NCBI GenBank assembly: GCA_964483045.1 | Contig: CAYZZK010000011.1 | Span: 1 to 15,122 of the forward strand | Reading direction: 5' to 3' | Length of the DNA stretch: 15,122 bases | Origin: JBBTYG01 sp964483045 | GTDB taxonomy: Bacteria; Patescibacteriota; Minisyncoccia; UBA6257; 2-01-FULL-56-20 | In this document: one piece after another, positions 1 to 6,939 of the stretch | Layout of the letters: every line of letters starts with the position of its first letter | Position numbering within the stretch: position 1 is the stretch's first letter | The notes under the pieces: model-generated | Database searches by the model: none | Seen by the model: only the letters and a program-made list of their open reading frames with translations | What the model was told of the DNA's origin: nothing | Made by a program: the position numbers and the translations under genes

Positions 1-2
1 AT

Positions 3-1010
3 GCATTTGTGGACGAGGTGATCACCGTGGATTACCCACGGTTTGCCAGCAATCCCTTCTATGGGTTCCGTACTATTTTCGCATTGCGCAAGATCGGCTT
101 CGAGACGGTGGTGAATCAGGATTTCAGCGCTTCGGAGATTATGGGGAAAATAATCGCGACTTCTATCGGAGCCGAGCGCGTCATCGGGTCCGACGGGCTC
201 GCGGTTGAATATGAAAAGCCGTTTGACTTTCAACAACGGCGGAATTTGCACATCGTGGAACGTCGGATTTTGCCGAAATATACGACAGTCGTACCGACGC
301 GGCAGATGCAGCGGACTGTCGGCGAAGGGTTTCCGAATTCGATTGCGTATTATGCGAAAATTTTGGAATCGGCCAGCAGCGGCGTTCCGGCTGCCGAGTA
401 TGCGCCGATTTTACGGGTGCCCGGGGAGGCGGAAGAAATCCGCGCGAAGTACGGGCTTGCAGGCCGCAGGTACGCCGCGCTCAATGTAAGCGCAAGTATG
501 TTCTTCAAGCGCTGGCCGATCGAGCGGTTCGTCGAGGTGGCGGAAGTGTTACTCGCGAAGCACATTACACCGGTTGTAATCGGTACTGTGGCCGATCAAC
601 TAGCCGCTGATCGGTTCGCTGCACGGGTTCCGACTTGCGTAAACCTCGTCGGTCAAACTTCCCTGCAGGAGCTCGTCGCGCTCATATCAAAAAGTTATCT
701 CGTGCTCACAAACGATACTTCTACCGTGCATCTGGCTATTGCCTTAAGGCGCCCGTCCGTATGTATCACCGGAGGAGGGCAGTTTGGAATGCAGAGCAAT
801 TATGGATACCAGGATATCAATATGTGGGCGTACGTGCGCACGCCGTGCTACGGAGATAATTTTCGCTGTGGCCGCGCTGTACCGCCCGGCACCCCCTCGC
901 CGTGCGTCGCAGTGGTGCCTGCGGAAATGGTGCGTGCCAAACTCGCCGCGCTGCTTGAGTATCTTAAACTGGAAATGTATCCCAGCAGCCCTTTTCGTTT
1001 GGAGTTTTAG
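3..1010 (+). CDS. Glycosyltransferase family 9 (heptosyltransferase-like), 5' end outside window
   Basis: The frame is open to the window edge (Ala-Phe codons precede the GTG at position 9), so the protein is truncated at its N-terminus and GTG 9 is probably not the start. About 335 residues remain. The visible half matches the GT9/heptosyltransferase fold: an N-terminal stretch DEVITVDYPRF, then a nucleotide-sugar-binding half with LNVSASMFFKRWPIERF (the 'NPGAS..KRWP.E.F' block of the family), GQTSLQELVALIS and LTNDTSTVHLAIALRRPSV (family 'D.GP.HLA.A...P.V'). A C-terminal PCYGDNFRC...PCV cysteine pattern follows. GT9 enzymes transfer heptose from an ADP- or GDP-activated donor onto a glycan at the cytoplasmic membrane, which fits the heptose genes downstream. 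The acceptor is unknown. No terminator on this strand follows the stop. The family call is strong; heptose as substrate rests on context. Confidence 0.87.
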   Translation, partial: AFVDEVITVDYPRFASNPFYGFRTIFALRKIGFETVVNQDFSASEIMGKIIATSIGAERVIGSDGLAVEYEKPFDFQQRRNLHIVERRILPKYTTVVPTRQMQRTVGEGFPNSIAYYAKILESASSGVPAAEYAPILRVPGEAEEIRAKYGLAGRRYAALNVSASMFFKRWPIERFVEVAEVLLAKHITPVVIGTVADQLAADRFAARVPTCVNLVGQTSLQELVALISKSYLVLTNDTSTVHLAIALRRPSVCITGGGQFGMQSNYGYQDINMWAYVRTPCYGDNFRCGRAVPPGTPSPCVAVVPAEMVRAKLAALLEYLKLEMYPSSPFRLEF

Positions 1011-1105
1011 GCGTTTTTTAAAAAGTCTCTGGCGCACAGGTCTGCCCGTTTTGTTTCATGGCGAAGGGACGGTATTCAAAACGGTATAACACCTTGCTAA
1101 GTATT

Positions 1106-1139
1106 AAATAAAAAACTAGCCAGTCGTTGCGACTGGCTA
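1106..1139 (-). terminator. Intrinsic terminator of the non-coding RNA
   Basis: On the minus strand TAGCCAGTCG pairs perfectly over 10 bp with CGACTGGCTA around a 3-nt CAA loop and is followed by GTTTTTTATTT. There is no T-run on the plus-strand side, so it acts for minus-strand transcription, ending the RNA rather than the GT9 mRNA. Confidence 0.88.
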
Positions 1140-1434
1140 AATTAAAAGAGGATACGGGAATCCCTTGAACGCGCTTTCGACTTGCATCTACGGCTGCGGT
1201 TCGTAACTATGATAGCGGTATTTCATTTTTCGGCTGATATTTCCCCCGGAAGAGAAACGTCGGAGCCTCCCGCCTATTCTACGTTCAAAGTACTATCGCA
1301 GGACCAGTAATAGGGATTCGAACCCACTATGTTGTTTGACTACAACATCTCTCTGTCCAGCATAAGCGTTGAAACCCGAGGGTTGCGCAGATGACGGCAT
1401 CGAACCTTCCACAAGGATACTGTTTCCCGCATCC
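1109..1434 (-). ncRNA. Unassigned structured non-coding RNA with its own promoter and terminator
   Basis: This gap between the GT9 gene and hldC has no credible protein but carries a complete transcription unit on the minus strand. A consensus promoter (1441-1469) places the start at about 1434, and a strong intrinsic terminator lies at 1106-1139. The predicted 5' end GGATGCGGGA (1434-1425) pairs with TCCCGTATCC near the 3' end (1159-1150) with one G-U pair. Directly inside, ATCCTTG (1418-1412) pairs with CAAGGGAT (1167-1160) with one bulged G, so the transcript is closed by its ends. Internal elements include a 7-bp hairpin ATGTTGT/ACAACAT (1348-1329) and a tRNA-type T-loop GGGTTCGAATCCC (1325-1313). 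I looked for the conserved blocks of RNase P RNA, tmRNA, SRP RNA and 6S RNA and did not find them. The unit is well supported; its class is unknown. Confidence 0.7.
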
Positions 1435-1440
1435 ACGGAG

Positions 1441-1469
1441 AGATTATTGCAAGTTATATTTGATGTCAA
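1441..1469 (-). promoter_or_regulatory. Sigma70-type promoter of the non-coding RNA
   Basis: On the minus strand a perfect -35 box TTGACA (1469-1464) is followed by a 17-nt spacer and the -10 box TAATCT (1446-1441). The predicted start, about 7 nt downstream at 1434, coincides with the first base of the 5'/3' terminal helix of the RNA. Confidence 0.8.
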
Positions 1470-1565
1470 GAATTAGCCCGATATCACAATGGGATTGTGG
1501 AGATGCCGAAAAACTCTACTATCGAAGAACTGTGTGCGGGGCGGTAGTTGAAAGAAGGTCGCCGT

Positions 1566-2042
1566 TTAGAGACTCTTGATCTTAGAGATGATATTTGTCG
1601 TGGATTTGCCTTTGTGATAGGGGACGCATATGAGCTCGGAGTCCATTTTTTTGAGCGTTTCCCACTCGGGAATTTGTTCAGGTTTTCGGTCGGCGCCTTT
1701 TATGTGTTTATGGGGCTTTATCTTTTTTAGCCACGGAATCGCGGTTTCGGTTTCGAACATGAAAACGTAGTCCACCGGTTCGAGGGAGGCGACGACTTCC
1801 GCGCGCTCTTCGGCGGGTATCACGGGGCGGCTCGCGCCTTTATATTTCTTGACCGAGGCGTCGGAATTTATTCCCACAATAAGAATATCCCCGTAAGATT
1901 TGGCTGCTTGCAGATTCCGGACGTGTCCAACGTGAACAATGTCGAACGTGCCGTTTGTGGTCACGACGGTGAGCCCTTTTTTCCGCGCGCGCGCGGATAT
2001 CTTTTGTATTTCGGCAAGCTTTTTAATCTTTGGGTGGCGCAT
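1566..2042 (-). CDS. hldC: D-glycero-beta-D-manno-heptose 1-phosphate adenylyltransferase (stand-alone HldE C-terminal domain)
   Basis: This 158-residue cytidylyltransferase-fold enzyme is equivalent to the C-terminal half of bifunctional HldE/RfaE. It should transfer AMP from ATP to heptose 1-phosphate, giving ADP-heptose in the cytoplasm. The nucleotide-binding block TNGTFDIVHVGH (about 29-40) carries the HxGH motif at 37-40. GINSDASVKKYKGASRPVIPAEERAEVVASLEPVDYV follows the RfaE2 consensus closely, and the end (KGKSTTNII) has the usual S/T-T-N motif. A longer frame reaches a TTG at 2084, but that codon lies in a candidate -35 box, so ATG 2042 is preferred. No Shine-Dalgarno is visible. It diverges from gmhA and hldA, which supply its substrate apart from the phosphatase step. 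Function is confident; preference for ATP over CTP is inferred from family similarity. Confidence 0.9.
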   Translation of the reverse strand: MRHPKIKKLAEIQKISARARKKGLTVVTTNGTFDIVHVGHVRNLQAAKSYGDILIVGINSDASVKKYKGASRPVIPAEERAEVVASLEPVDYVFMFETETAIPWLKKIKPHKHIKGADRKPEQIPEWETLKKMDSELICVPYHKGKSTTNIISKIKSL

Positions 2043-2055
2043 TTTTGTTGTTTTA

Positions 2056-2084
2056 ATTGTAGATTGCTTTTCGCTGTTGCGCAA
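2056..2084 (-). promoter_or_regulatory. Candidate hldC promoter
   Basis: On the minus strand TTGCGC (2084-2079) is followed by a 17-nt spacer and TACAAT (2061-2056). The start would fall about 6 nt before ATG 2042. The -35 match is weak (3 of 6); the -10 and the spacing are good. Confidence 0.4.
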
Positions 2085-2131
2085 AGTTTTTACGTAGACT
2101 CTCCCTTCTGTTTGTGATAGTTTTAATTACG

Positions 2132-2707
2132 ATGGAAGATCAGGATATTATTCAGGGCGCGTTTCGCCGGAGCGGCGAAATGCTTAAAAAGAGTGCCGGA
2201 ATGATTTTGGAAGAGGTTCAAAAGTCCGCTCGGATGTTGCTTGAGGTGGCTCAAAAAGACCGAACAATGTTCGCCTGCGGAAATGGGGGTTCTGCCGCGG
2301 AGGCGGCGCATCTTACGGGTGAGTGGCTGTGCCGCTACAAAGAAGACCGGAGGCCGCTTAGGGCAGTGTCGCTTGTTTCGGAGCTTGCCACGGTGACCGC
2401 GATTGGCAACGATTATAATTTCAGCGACATATTCGCGCGCCAGCTTCAAGCGCTTGGGTCGCGTGGGGATGTGCTTGTTGCATTTACCACAAGCGGCAAA
2501 TCGGCGAATGTCCTCTCTGCTCTAGAGGTGGCAAAGCGGAAAGAATTGAAGTCGATTGTGCTTACGGGCGAAAACGGAGTATATTTACGCGACCGCGCGG
2601 ATGTGGTTATCGCCGTTCCGTCGGTGGAGACCGCGCGAATTCAGGAAATTCATGAGCTTATCCTTCACGCGTGGTGCGAGTTTGTGGACGCGAACTTGAA
2701 CAAATAA
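2132..2707 (+). CDS. gmhA: Sedoheptulose 7-phosphate isomerase (phosphoheptose isomerase), copy 1
   Basis: This 191-residue SIS-domain enzyme fits the usual GmhA length. GmhA converts sedoheptulose 7-phosphate to D-glycero-D-manno-heptose 7-phosphate, the first step of activated-heptose synthesis. Diagnostic blocks are FACGNGGSAAEAAHLTGEW, with Glu at the position of the E. coli catalytic Glu65; TAIGNDYNFSDIFARQLQALGSRGDVLVAFTTSGKSANVLSAL, with the phosphate-binding serine loop; and VPSVETARIQEIHELILHAWCE, holding the catalytic His region. A GTG at 2114 in frame would add six residues, but the family begins close to the ATG at 2132, which I prefer. There is no Shine-Dalgarno. It lies 17 nt upstream of hldA and divergent from hldC, forming a compact ADP-heptose module. 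All key residues appear present. Confidence 0.92.
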   Translation: MEDQDIIQGAFRRSGEMLKKSAGMILEEVQKSARMLLEVAQKDRTMFACGNGGSAAEAAHLTGEWLCRYKEDRRPLRAVSLVSELATVTAIGNDYNFSDIFARQLQALGSRGDVLVAFTTSGKSANVLSALEVAKRKELKSIVLTGENGVYLRDRADVVIAVPSVETARIQEIHELILHAWCEFVDANLNK

Positions 2708-2724
2708 CTTGAAACTAATAACTT
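2704..2724 (+). repeat. Intergenic TAACT-rich repeat element (copy 1)
   Basis: The element lies between gmhA and hldA and ends at the hldA ATG. It contains AACTAATAACTT (2713-2724), found exactly again at 10022-10033, with related copies at 4815-4830, 5794-5847 and 10440-10458. Confidence 0.55.
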
Positions 2725-3693
2725 ATGACTGATTTAAAAGAATTTGTAAACAAATTTAAAGGCAAGAAAATTCTCGTTTATGGCGACGTGATGCTTGACC
2801 TCTACATTCGCGGCGATGTGGAGCGGATTTCTCCCGAAGCGCCGGTGCCCGTGATCATGGAGCGTTCCCGGGAGTATGTGTTGGGCGGGGCAGGCAATGT
2901 GGCCGCGAATGCTGCTTCGCTCGGCGGCAAAGTGGTTCTGGTGGGAGTGGTTGGCGCGGACGCGGAAGCCAAAATAATTAGAGATATGTGCCGTGCGTTA
3001 GGAATTGAAGCGCGCCTTGTAGCGGAGGAAGGGCGCCCAACCGCCGTCAAGGCGCGAGCGGTGGCGAAGCGCCATCAGCTATTGCGGATGGATCGGGAAA
3101 GCACAGCCAAAATTTCTAAGGCCACCCAAGAAAAGATATTCGAGGTTTTAAAGCAGATTAAAAACGTCGATTGCGCGGTTATTTCCGATTACACTAAAGG
3201 GTGCATAACGCCGAAAATCATAGAATTCATAAAAAAGCATTTCGGCAACCATAATGTGATCGCGGGAATGAAGCCGTTGGGCGCAGTTCTTTTTAAAAAT
3301 GTTGAGGCAGTCGCCTTAAATCTCAAGGAAGGGTACGTCCTTACTGGGATAAGCGCGGATTCCGATCGGACGGCCGCGCGGGCAGTGGAGAAACTCGCGG
3401 AAATTTTTAAATCTTCGGTGGTGCTTACCCGCGGGGAGTATGGCATTACAACGTTCGACAAAAAAAGCGGTACGATTTCGCATATTCCCACGCGAGCGGT
3501 TCGAGTTTACGATGTGACCGGCGCAGGAGATACGGTGCTTGCGGCGCTCGCGTTGATGCGCTCAAGCGGAGCTACGCTTGCCGAAGCGGCGGAACTAGCT
3601 AATTACGCGGCTGGGATTGTGGTGGGCATGGAAGGCACTACAGCAATTCCTTTGGGGGAACTCAAGGAAGTTTTATCGAAGCACAAAAAATAG
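2725..3693 (+). CDS. hldA: D-glycero-beta-D-manno-heptose 7-phosphate kinase (stand-alone HldE N-terminal domain)
   Basis: This 322-residue PfkB/ribokinase-family sugar kinase is equivalent to the N-terminal half of HldE/RfaE. It phosphorylates C1 of heptose 7-phosphate to give the beta-1,7-bisphosphate. The N-terminal block ILVYGDVMLDLYIRGDVERI is followed by SPEAPVPV, GGAGNVAANAASLGG (54-68) and RPTAVKARAVAKRHQLLRMDRE, all characteristic of RfaE1. The ATP-site/catalytic motif DVTGAGDTV (263-271) holds the catalytic base Asp269. The usual 'DPK...PN..E' segment is altered here to GMKP and LNLKEG (about residues 180-205), so this is a divergent member. It follows gmhA by 17 nt and is probably co-transcribed. 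The start has no Shine-Dalgarno and follows a repeat element directly. Separation of kinase and adenylyltransferase onto opposite strands replaces the fused HldE of enterobacteria. Confidence 0.9.
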   Translation: MTDLKEFVNKFKGKKILVYGDVMLDLYIRGDVERISPEAPVPVIMERSREYVLGGAGNVAANAASLGGKVVLVGVVGADAEAKIIRDMCRALGIEARLVAEEGRPTAVKARAVAKRHQLLRMDRESTAKISKATQEKIFEVLKQIKNVDCAVISDYTKGCITPKIIEFIKKHFGNHNVIAGMKPLGAVLFKNVEAVALNLKEGYVLTGISADSDRTAARAVEKLAEIFKSSVVLTRGEYGITTFDKKSGTISHIPTRAVRVYDVTGAGDTVLAALALMRSSGATLAEAAELANYAAGIVVGMEGTTAIPLGELKEVLSKHKK

Positions 3694-3751
3694 CTTGGTC
3701 GAGCAAGCTCAAAAGGGGCTGGAGATATTACCTCCTTTGGCTTTTGAGCTT
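3692..3751 (+). promoter_or_regulatory. Two overlapping, mutually exclusive hairpins
   Basis: AGCTTG (3692-3697) can pair with CAAGCT (3704-3709) around GTCGAG. AAGCTCAAAAG (3705-3715) can pair perfectly over 11 bp with CTTTTGAGCTT (3741-3751), with an inner GGAG/CTCC stem. The two use the same bases at 3705-3709, so only one can form. No T-run follows, so a plain intrinsic terminator is unlikely. The long arm overlaps the candidate -35 box of the next gene. Confidence 0.45.
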
Positions 3752-3765
3752 CCGTAGCGCATAAT
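3737..3765 (+). promoter_or_regulatory. Candidate promoter for the CgeB-like glycosyltransferase
   Basis: TTGGCT (3737-3742) is followed by a 17-nt spacer and CATAAT (3760-3765). The predicted start at about 3772 coincides with the ATG, implying a leaderless mRNA. Confidence 0.5.
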
Positions 3766-3771
3766 TTAAAG

Positions 3772-4824
3772 ATGCCACTCAAAATTTTATACACCGGCCT
3801 TCAGAAGGAAAATTATGACCCAAAGCGGGCATTGAGTTTCGAATATGTTAATTTTTATTCGGCGCTCGCGCATATGCCGGGCGTTAAAGTTATTGAATTT
3901 CCATACGATGAAATTCTAAAAATCGGGAAGCAAAAGTTTAATGAGCGTTTGTTTGAACTGGTCAAAAAGGAAAAACCGGATCTCTTTTTTGCATTTATGT
4001 ATACAGACGAGTTGGACCCGGATATGCTTCAGCAAGTTAAAGAGCAGACAAAAACTAAGACCGTGGCTTGGTTCGCCGATGATTACTGGCGTTTCTGGAA
4101 TTACTCACGGCACTGGCCGCCATATTTTCACGCGGTGGTTACCACGTATTCGAAAGCGGTCGAATGGTATCGTGCCACGGGTTTTACAAATATCATTCGT
4201 TCGCAGTGGGCGTGCAATGCCAAAATTTATAAGCCGCTCGACCTCAAAAAAGACATCGATGCCAGTTTCGTGGGCCAGTGGAAGCCGCAGCGCGAACAGG
4301 TTATTCAGGCGCTGGGAAGGGCGGGCGTCCGGGTTCAAGCATTCGGCTTCGGCTGGCCGAACGGCAAAATTTCGCAGGACGAAGCGCTTTCTCTTTTCGC
4401 CCGGAGCAAGATTTGCTTGAATTTAAACGAGCGGCCGAGCCGCTTCTCGCCCCGCGTGCTCGCGCGGCTATTTTTAAAGAAATCGATCGACAAAGTGGTG
4501 CCCGATTTTCATCTCGCGGATAACTTCCGCGCATGGCGCAATTTTTCGATACCCCATACGCACGCGCGTCCTTTTGAACTTGCTGGTTGTCGCGCGTTTG
4601 TCATCTCCGGTCGGTCTGCCGATTTGGGGGATTATTACACAGAAGAAAAAGAGATGATATTTTACGATTCCGTGGCCAATCTGATAGAGAAGGCGAGGCG
4701 GTATCTTATCCGCGACGATGAACGCGAGAAAATCGCCGCGGCGGGATACGCTCGCACGTTCCGCGATCATACATATGAAAGGAGATTCAAGGACTTGTTC
4801 AGTTCTATCGGTTTGAAGTTATAA
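3772..4824 (+). CDS. CgeB-like glycosyltransferase (GT4-type C-terminal domain)
   Basis: This 350-residue cytoplasmic protein resembles the CgeB/spore-maturation-like glycosyltransferases. An N-terminal Rossmann half (KILYTGLQKENYDPKRALSFEYVNFYSAL, then PDLFFAFMYTDELDP and KTVAWFADDYWRF) leads to ASFVGQWKPQREQVIQAL. A C-terminal GT-B donor-binding region follows: HARPFELAGCRAFVIS from about residue 264, with the Glu of the E-x7-E-like region at about 269, and a trailing DLGDYYTEEKEMIFYDSVANLIEKARRYL block. No signal peptide or membrane segment is seen. It should transfer a sugar from a nucleotide donor during glycan assembly; the sugar cannot be read from sequence. It opens a run of plus-strand glycan genes after a hairpin-rich gap. 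The start follows a -10-like box directly, without a Shine-Dalgarno. Confidence 0.78.
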   Translation: MPLKILYTGLQKENYDPKRALSFEYVNFYSALAHMPGVKVIEFPYDEILKIGKQKFNERLFELVKKEKPDLFFAFMYTDELDPDMLQQVKEQTKTKTVAWFADDYWRFWNYSRHWPPYFHAVVTTYSKAVEWYRATGFTNIIRSQWACNAKIYKPLDLKKDIDASFVGQWKPQREQVIQALGRAGVRVQAFGFGWPNGKISQDEALSLFARSKICLNLNERPSRFSPRVLARLFLKKSIDKVVPDFHLADNFRAWRNFSIPHTHARPFELAGCRAFVISGRSADLGDYYTEEKEMIFYDSVANLIEKARRYLIRDDEREKIAAAGYARTFRDHTYERRFKDLFSSIGLKL

Positions 4825-4830
4825 GTTATT
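4815..4830 (-). repeat. Intergenic TAACT-rich repeat element (inverted copy)
   Basis: The minus strand reads AATAACTTATAACTTC, a degenerate, inverted relative of the element at 2704-2724. It overlaps the end of the CgeB-like gene. Confidence 0.4.
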
Positions 4831-4858
4831 GTCGCACGTTCTTATTATGACCTATACG
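4829..4858 (+). promoter_or_regulatory. Possible promoter for the first GT2 gene
   Basis: TTGTCG (4829-4834), an 18-nt spacer and TATACG (4853-4858), ending 5 nt before ATG 4864. The boxes are moderate matches, and the placement agrees with the leaderless pattern at other genes here. Confidence 0.35.
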
Positions 4859-4863
4859 TTTTT

Positions 4864-5796
4864 ATGAAATTAGTCTCAATCATCATCCCTGCTTACAACG
4901 CGGAAAAATATATCAAAGAAGCGCTTGATTCCGCTATTGCCCAAACGTATCCGAATATCGAGGTGATCGTGGTGGATGACGGCTCGAAAGACGGGACGAA
5001 AAAAATCCTGGAGCCGTATATTTCGACCGGCAAGATCGTTTACGTGTATCAGGAGAACAAGGGGCTCGCCGCATCGCGGAACGCGGGAATCAAAAAATCC
5101 AAAGGAGCGTATATCGCGTTTTTGGACGCCGATGATTTATTTCTTTCCGATAAGGTCGGGGAACAGGTTCGGGCACTGGAACAAAATCCGGAGTTCGGCG
5201 TTTGTTATTCCGATCTTCTGCACTTTAGAGAAACCGAACCCAGAAAGTTTTACCATCATCGTTATCACTATCCTTCCGGCGATATTTTCGGCGAGCTTTT
5301 ACATCGTCAGTTTATAAATCCGCTGGCGGTGATGGCGCATCGGGATGTCTTCGAGAAATACGGCATGTTCGATGAGTCACTTCGCCGCTCGGAGGATTGG
5401 GACTTGTGGCTGCGCTGGGCGCATGCCGATGTGAAGTTTTTATATCTCGATAAGCCGCTTGCACATTACCGGGTGCGGAAGGCCGGGAACCTTTCATCGC
5501 TTTCGAGCGAGCCGGAGATGAAGGAGAAGAATCTTTTTATCTTCTCGCGCCTCGGCGGGCAGTTGAGCAAAACAGAACGCGAAAAGTATGATTTCGAAAA
5601 TGTACTGAAGAGCTTTCGAAAAAAACGGGCGCTTGCGTATCTGGCGGTCGGGGACAAAAATAAGGCGCTTGAGCGTCGGGAAGATATGCCGTTCCTCTGG
5701 CGCTTACTTGTGCTGTTGCTTCCCGCAAAAATTCTCCAATACAGTTTCGCCCTGGTAAGCAGGATGAAGCATCGTCTTTTGCTGAAACGACTTTAA
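4864..5796 (+). CDS. Glycosyltransferase family 2
   Basis: This 310-residue GT-A fold transferase starts at the fold (SIIIPAYNAEKYIKEALDSAIAQTYPNIEVIVVDDGSKDGT), with nucleotide-binding Asp38/Asp39 in VVDDGS. The metal-binding D-x-D-like motif is FLDADDLFL at about 86-94, and the catalytic-base motif SEDWDLWLRW is at 176-185. The C-terminal 100 residues are basic and helical-looking (FRKKRALAYLAVGDKNKALER, then LLVLLLPAKILQYSFALV), possibly a peripheral membrane anchor. It transfers one sugar residue to a growing surface glycan; donor and acceptor are not readable. It follows the CgeB-like gene by 39 nt. ATG 4864 is the only start that gives the canonical N-terminus; there is no Shine-Dalgarno. 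Confidence 0.9.
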   Translation: MKLVSIIIPAYNAEKYIKEALDSAIAQTYPNIEVIVVDDGSKDGTKKILEPYISTGKIVYVYQENKGLAASRNAGIKKSKGAYIAFLDADDLFLSDKVGEQVRALEQNPEFGVCYSDLLHFRETEPRKFYHHRYHYPSGDIFGELLHRQFINPLAVMAHRDVFEKYGMFDESLRRSEDWDLWLRWAHADVKFLYLDKPLAHYRVRKAGNLSSLSSEPEMKEKNLFIFSRLGGQLSKTEREKYDFENVLKSFRKKRALAYLAVGDKNKALERREDMPFLWRLLVLLLPAKILQYSFALVSRMKHRLLLKRL

Positions 5797-5847
5797 ACTG
5801 ATAACTTTTAACTTATAACCTTAACTTTTGACTAACAACTAATGACT
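5794..5847 (+). repeat. Intergenic TAACT-rich repeat element (long copy)
   Basis: About 54 bp made of four to five degenerate copies of (T)AACTNATAACTT, such as AACTGATAACTTTTAACTT. They fill the whole gap between the GT2 and epimerase genes and reach the epimerase start codon. This is the longest copy of the element in the window. Confidence 0.6.
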
Positions 5848-6939
5848 AAAGAAAAGATACTTATAGCCGGCGGGGCGGGTTTCATCGGGAGCCACACCGC
5901 CGACGCGCTGGCAAAAAAGGGATACAAAATCAGGATTCTGGACAATCTTCAGAAGGCAGTGCACCGCGGCCGATGGCCCAGCTATCTCGCGAGGAAAGGG
6001 TACGAGCTGATGCGCGGGGATGTTCGGAAAAAAGCTGATTGGCTGCGCGCGCTCAAAGACGTGAGCTATGTGTATCACTTTGCCGCATATCAGGATCAAC
6101 GGCCGGATTTCAGCACATTTTTTCATACGAATGTGGTCGGGACGTCGCTTCTCTATGAAGTGGCGGCGGAGAAAAAACTGCCGCTTAAAAAAATCGTAAT
6201 CGCAAGCTCGCAGTTCGTTTATGGGGATGGCAAATATCAATGCGTGCACAATCGGCAGTTTTTTTATCCCGAACTTAGAACGCTCGAACAGTTTAAACGG
6301 AAGCAGTTCGATATTCTCTGCTCGCATAAAAAACCAGCAAAGTTTTTCCCGTTTGAAGAAGATCAGCCGCTCATGCCAACAAATTCATACGGCCTTTCAA
6401 AAGAGGCGATTGAACGACTCGCGCTCCGCTTCGGAAAAACGTATGGCATACCGACAACGATTTTGAGGTATTCAATTGTGCAGGGTCCGCGGCAGTCGCC
6501 GCATAATTTATATTCCGGCGCGCTCCGGATTTTTGTCACGCAGGCACTCGCCGGAAAGCCGATTTCGGTTTTCGAGGACGGCAAACAGAAGCGCGACTTC
6601 GTAAATATCGAAGACGTCGTCACTGCAAATCTTTTGGTTTTAAAAAACAAAAAAGCCGATTTTGAAATTTATAACGTTGGCGGTGGGAGGGCATATGCAG
6701 TTTTGGAACTGGCAGAGAAGGTCCGGGAGGTCATGAGTCCTTGGTCACTAGGCAAAATGTTTTCCATAGTTTTTCGCCGCCTTCCATCCGAGATTATTAT
6801 CAATGGTTTCCGTCGTACTGATACGCGGCACGCGGTCTCCAATATTTCAAAATTAAAAAAACTCGGCTGGAGGCCAAAGTATGGAATTGAGAAATCAATT
6901 CGAGATTACGCGGAGTGGTATGAAGGAGTATTTATGTAA
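5842..6939 (+). CDS. NAD-dependent epimerase, extended SDR of the dTDP-L-rhamnose 4-epimerase type
   Basis: This 365-residue sugar-nucleotide epimerase has a Rossmann motif GGAGFIGSH (GxxGxxG at 10-16). The active-site Ser is in IASSQFVYG (about 122-123), and the Tyr-Lys pair in YGLSK is Y183/K187. QGPRQSPHNLYSG (214-226) and FEDGKQKRDFVNIEDV (244-259) recall the dTDP-L-rhamnose/dTDP-talose 4-epimerase branch rather than HldD or GalE. An insertion at about 130-165 carries C134-x-H136 and C160-x-H162, comparable to the Cys-containing insert of that branch and possibly metal-binding. The substrate is uncertain. No dTDP-sugar synthesis gene lies in the window, so a nucleotide-activated heptose is an alternative. 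Its stop overlaps the start of the phosphatase gene (TAATG), so the two are translationally coupled. Confidence 0.85.
   Translation: MTKEKILIAGGAGFIGSHTADALAKKGYKIRILDNLQKAVHRGRWPSYLARKGYELMRGDVRKKADWLRALKDVSYVYHFAAYQDQRPDFSTFFHTNVVGTSLLYEVAAEKKLPLKKIVIASSQFVYGDGKYQCVHNRQFFYPELRTLEQFKRKQFDILCSHKKPAKFFPFEEDQPLMPTNSYGLSKEAIERLALRFGKTYGIPTTILRYSIVQGPRQSPHNLYSGALRIFVTQALAGKPISVFEDGKQKRDFVNIEDVVTANLLVLKNKKADFEIYNVGGGRAYAVLELAEKVREVMSPWSLGKMFSIVFRRLPSEIIINGFRRTDTRHAVSNISKLKKLGWRPKYGIEKSIRDYAEWYEGVFM

Noticed and set aside
1300..1385. A tRNA gene on the minus strand, suggested by GGGTTCGAATCCC
   Set aside because: No 7-bp acceptor, no D arm, a T-stem of only about three pairs, no valid anticodon loop (T33 is not in place) and no CCA. 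It sits inside a longer promoter-to-terminator unit.
1109..1434. RNase P RNA or tmRNA as identity of the RNA gene
   Set aside because: The GAGGAAAGTCC block of RNase P and its 3' partner are absent; ACAGAGAG alone is too short. For tmRNA, no 3' T-arm with CCA and no tag ending in ALAA-like residues was found, despite GGTTCGA near the 5' end and a TAGTC sequence.
1391..1730. Open frames of about 60 codons on the plus strand over the RNA promoter and the end of hldC
   Set aside because: They overlap the RNA promoter or the antisense of hldC, have no family resemblance and no ribosome binding site.
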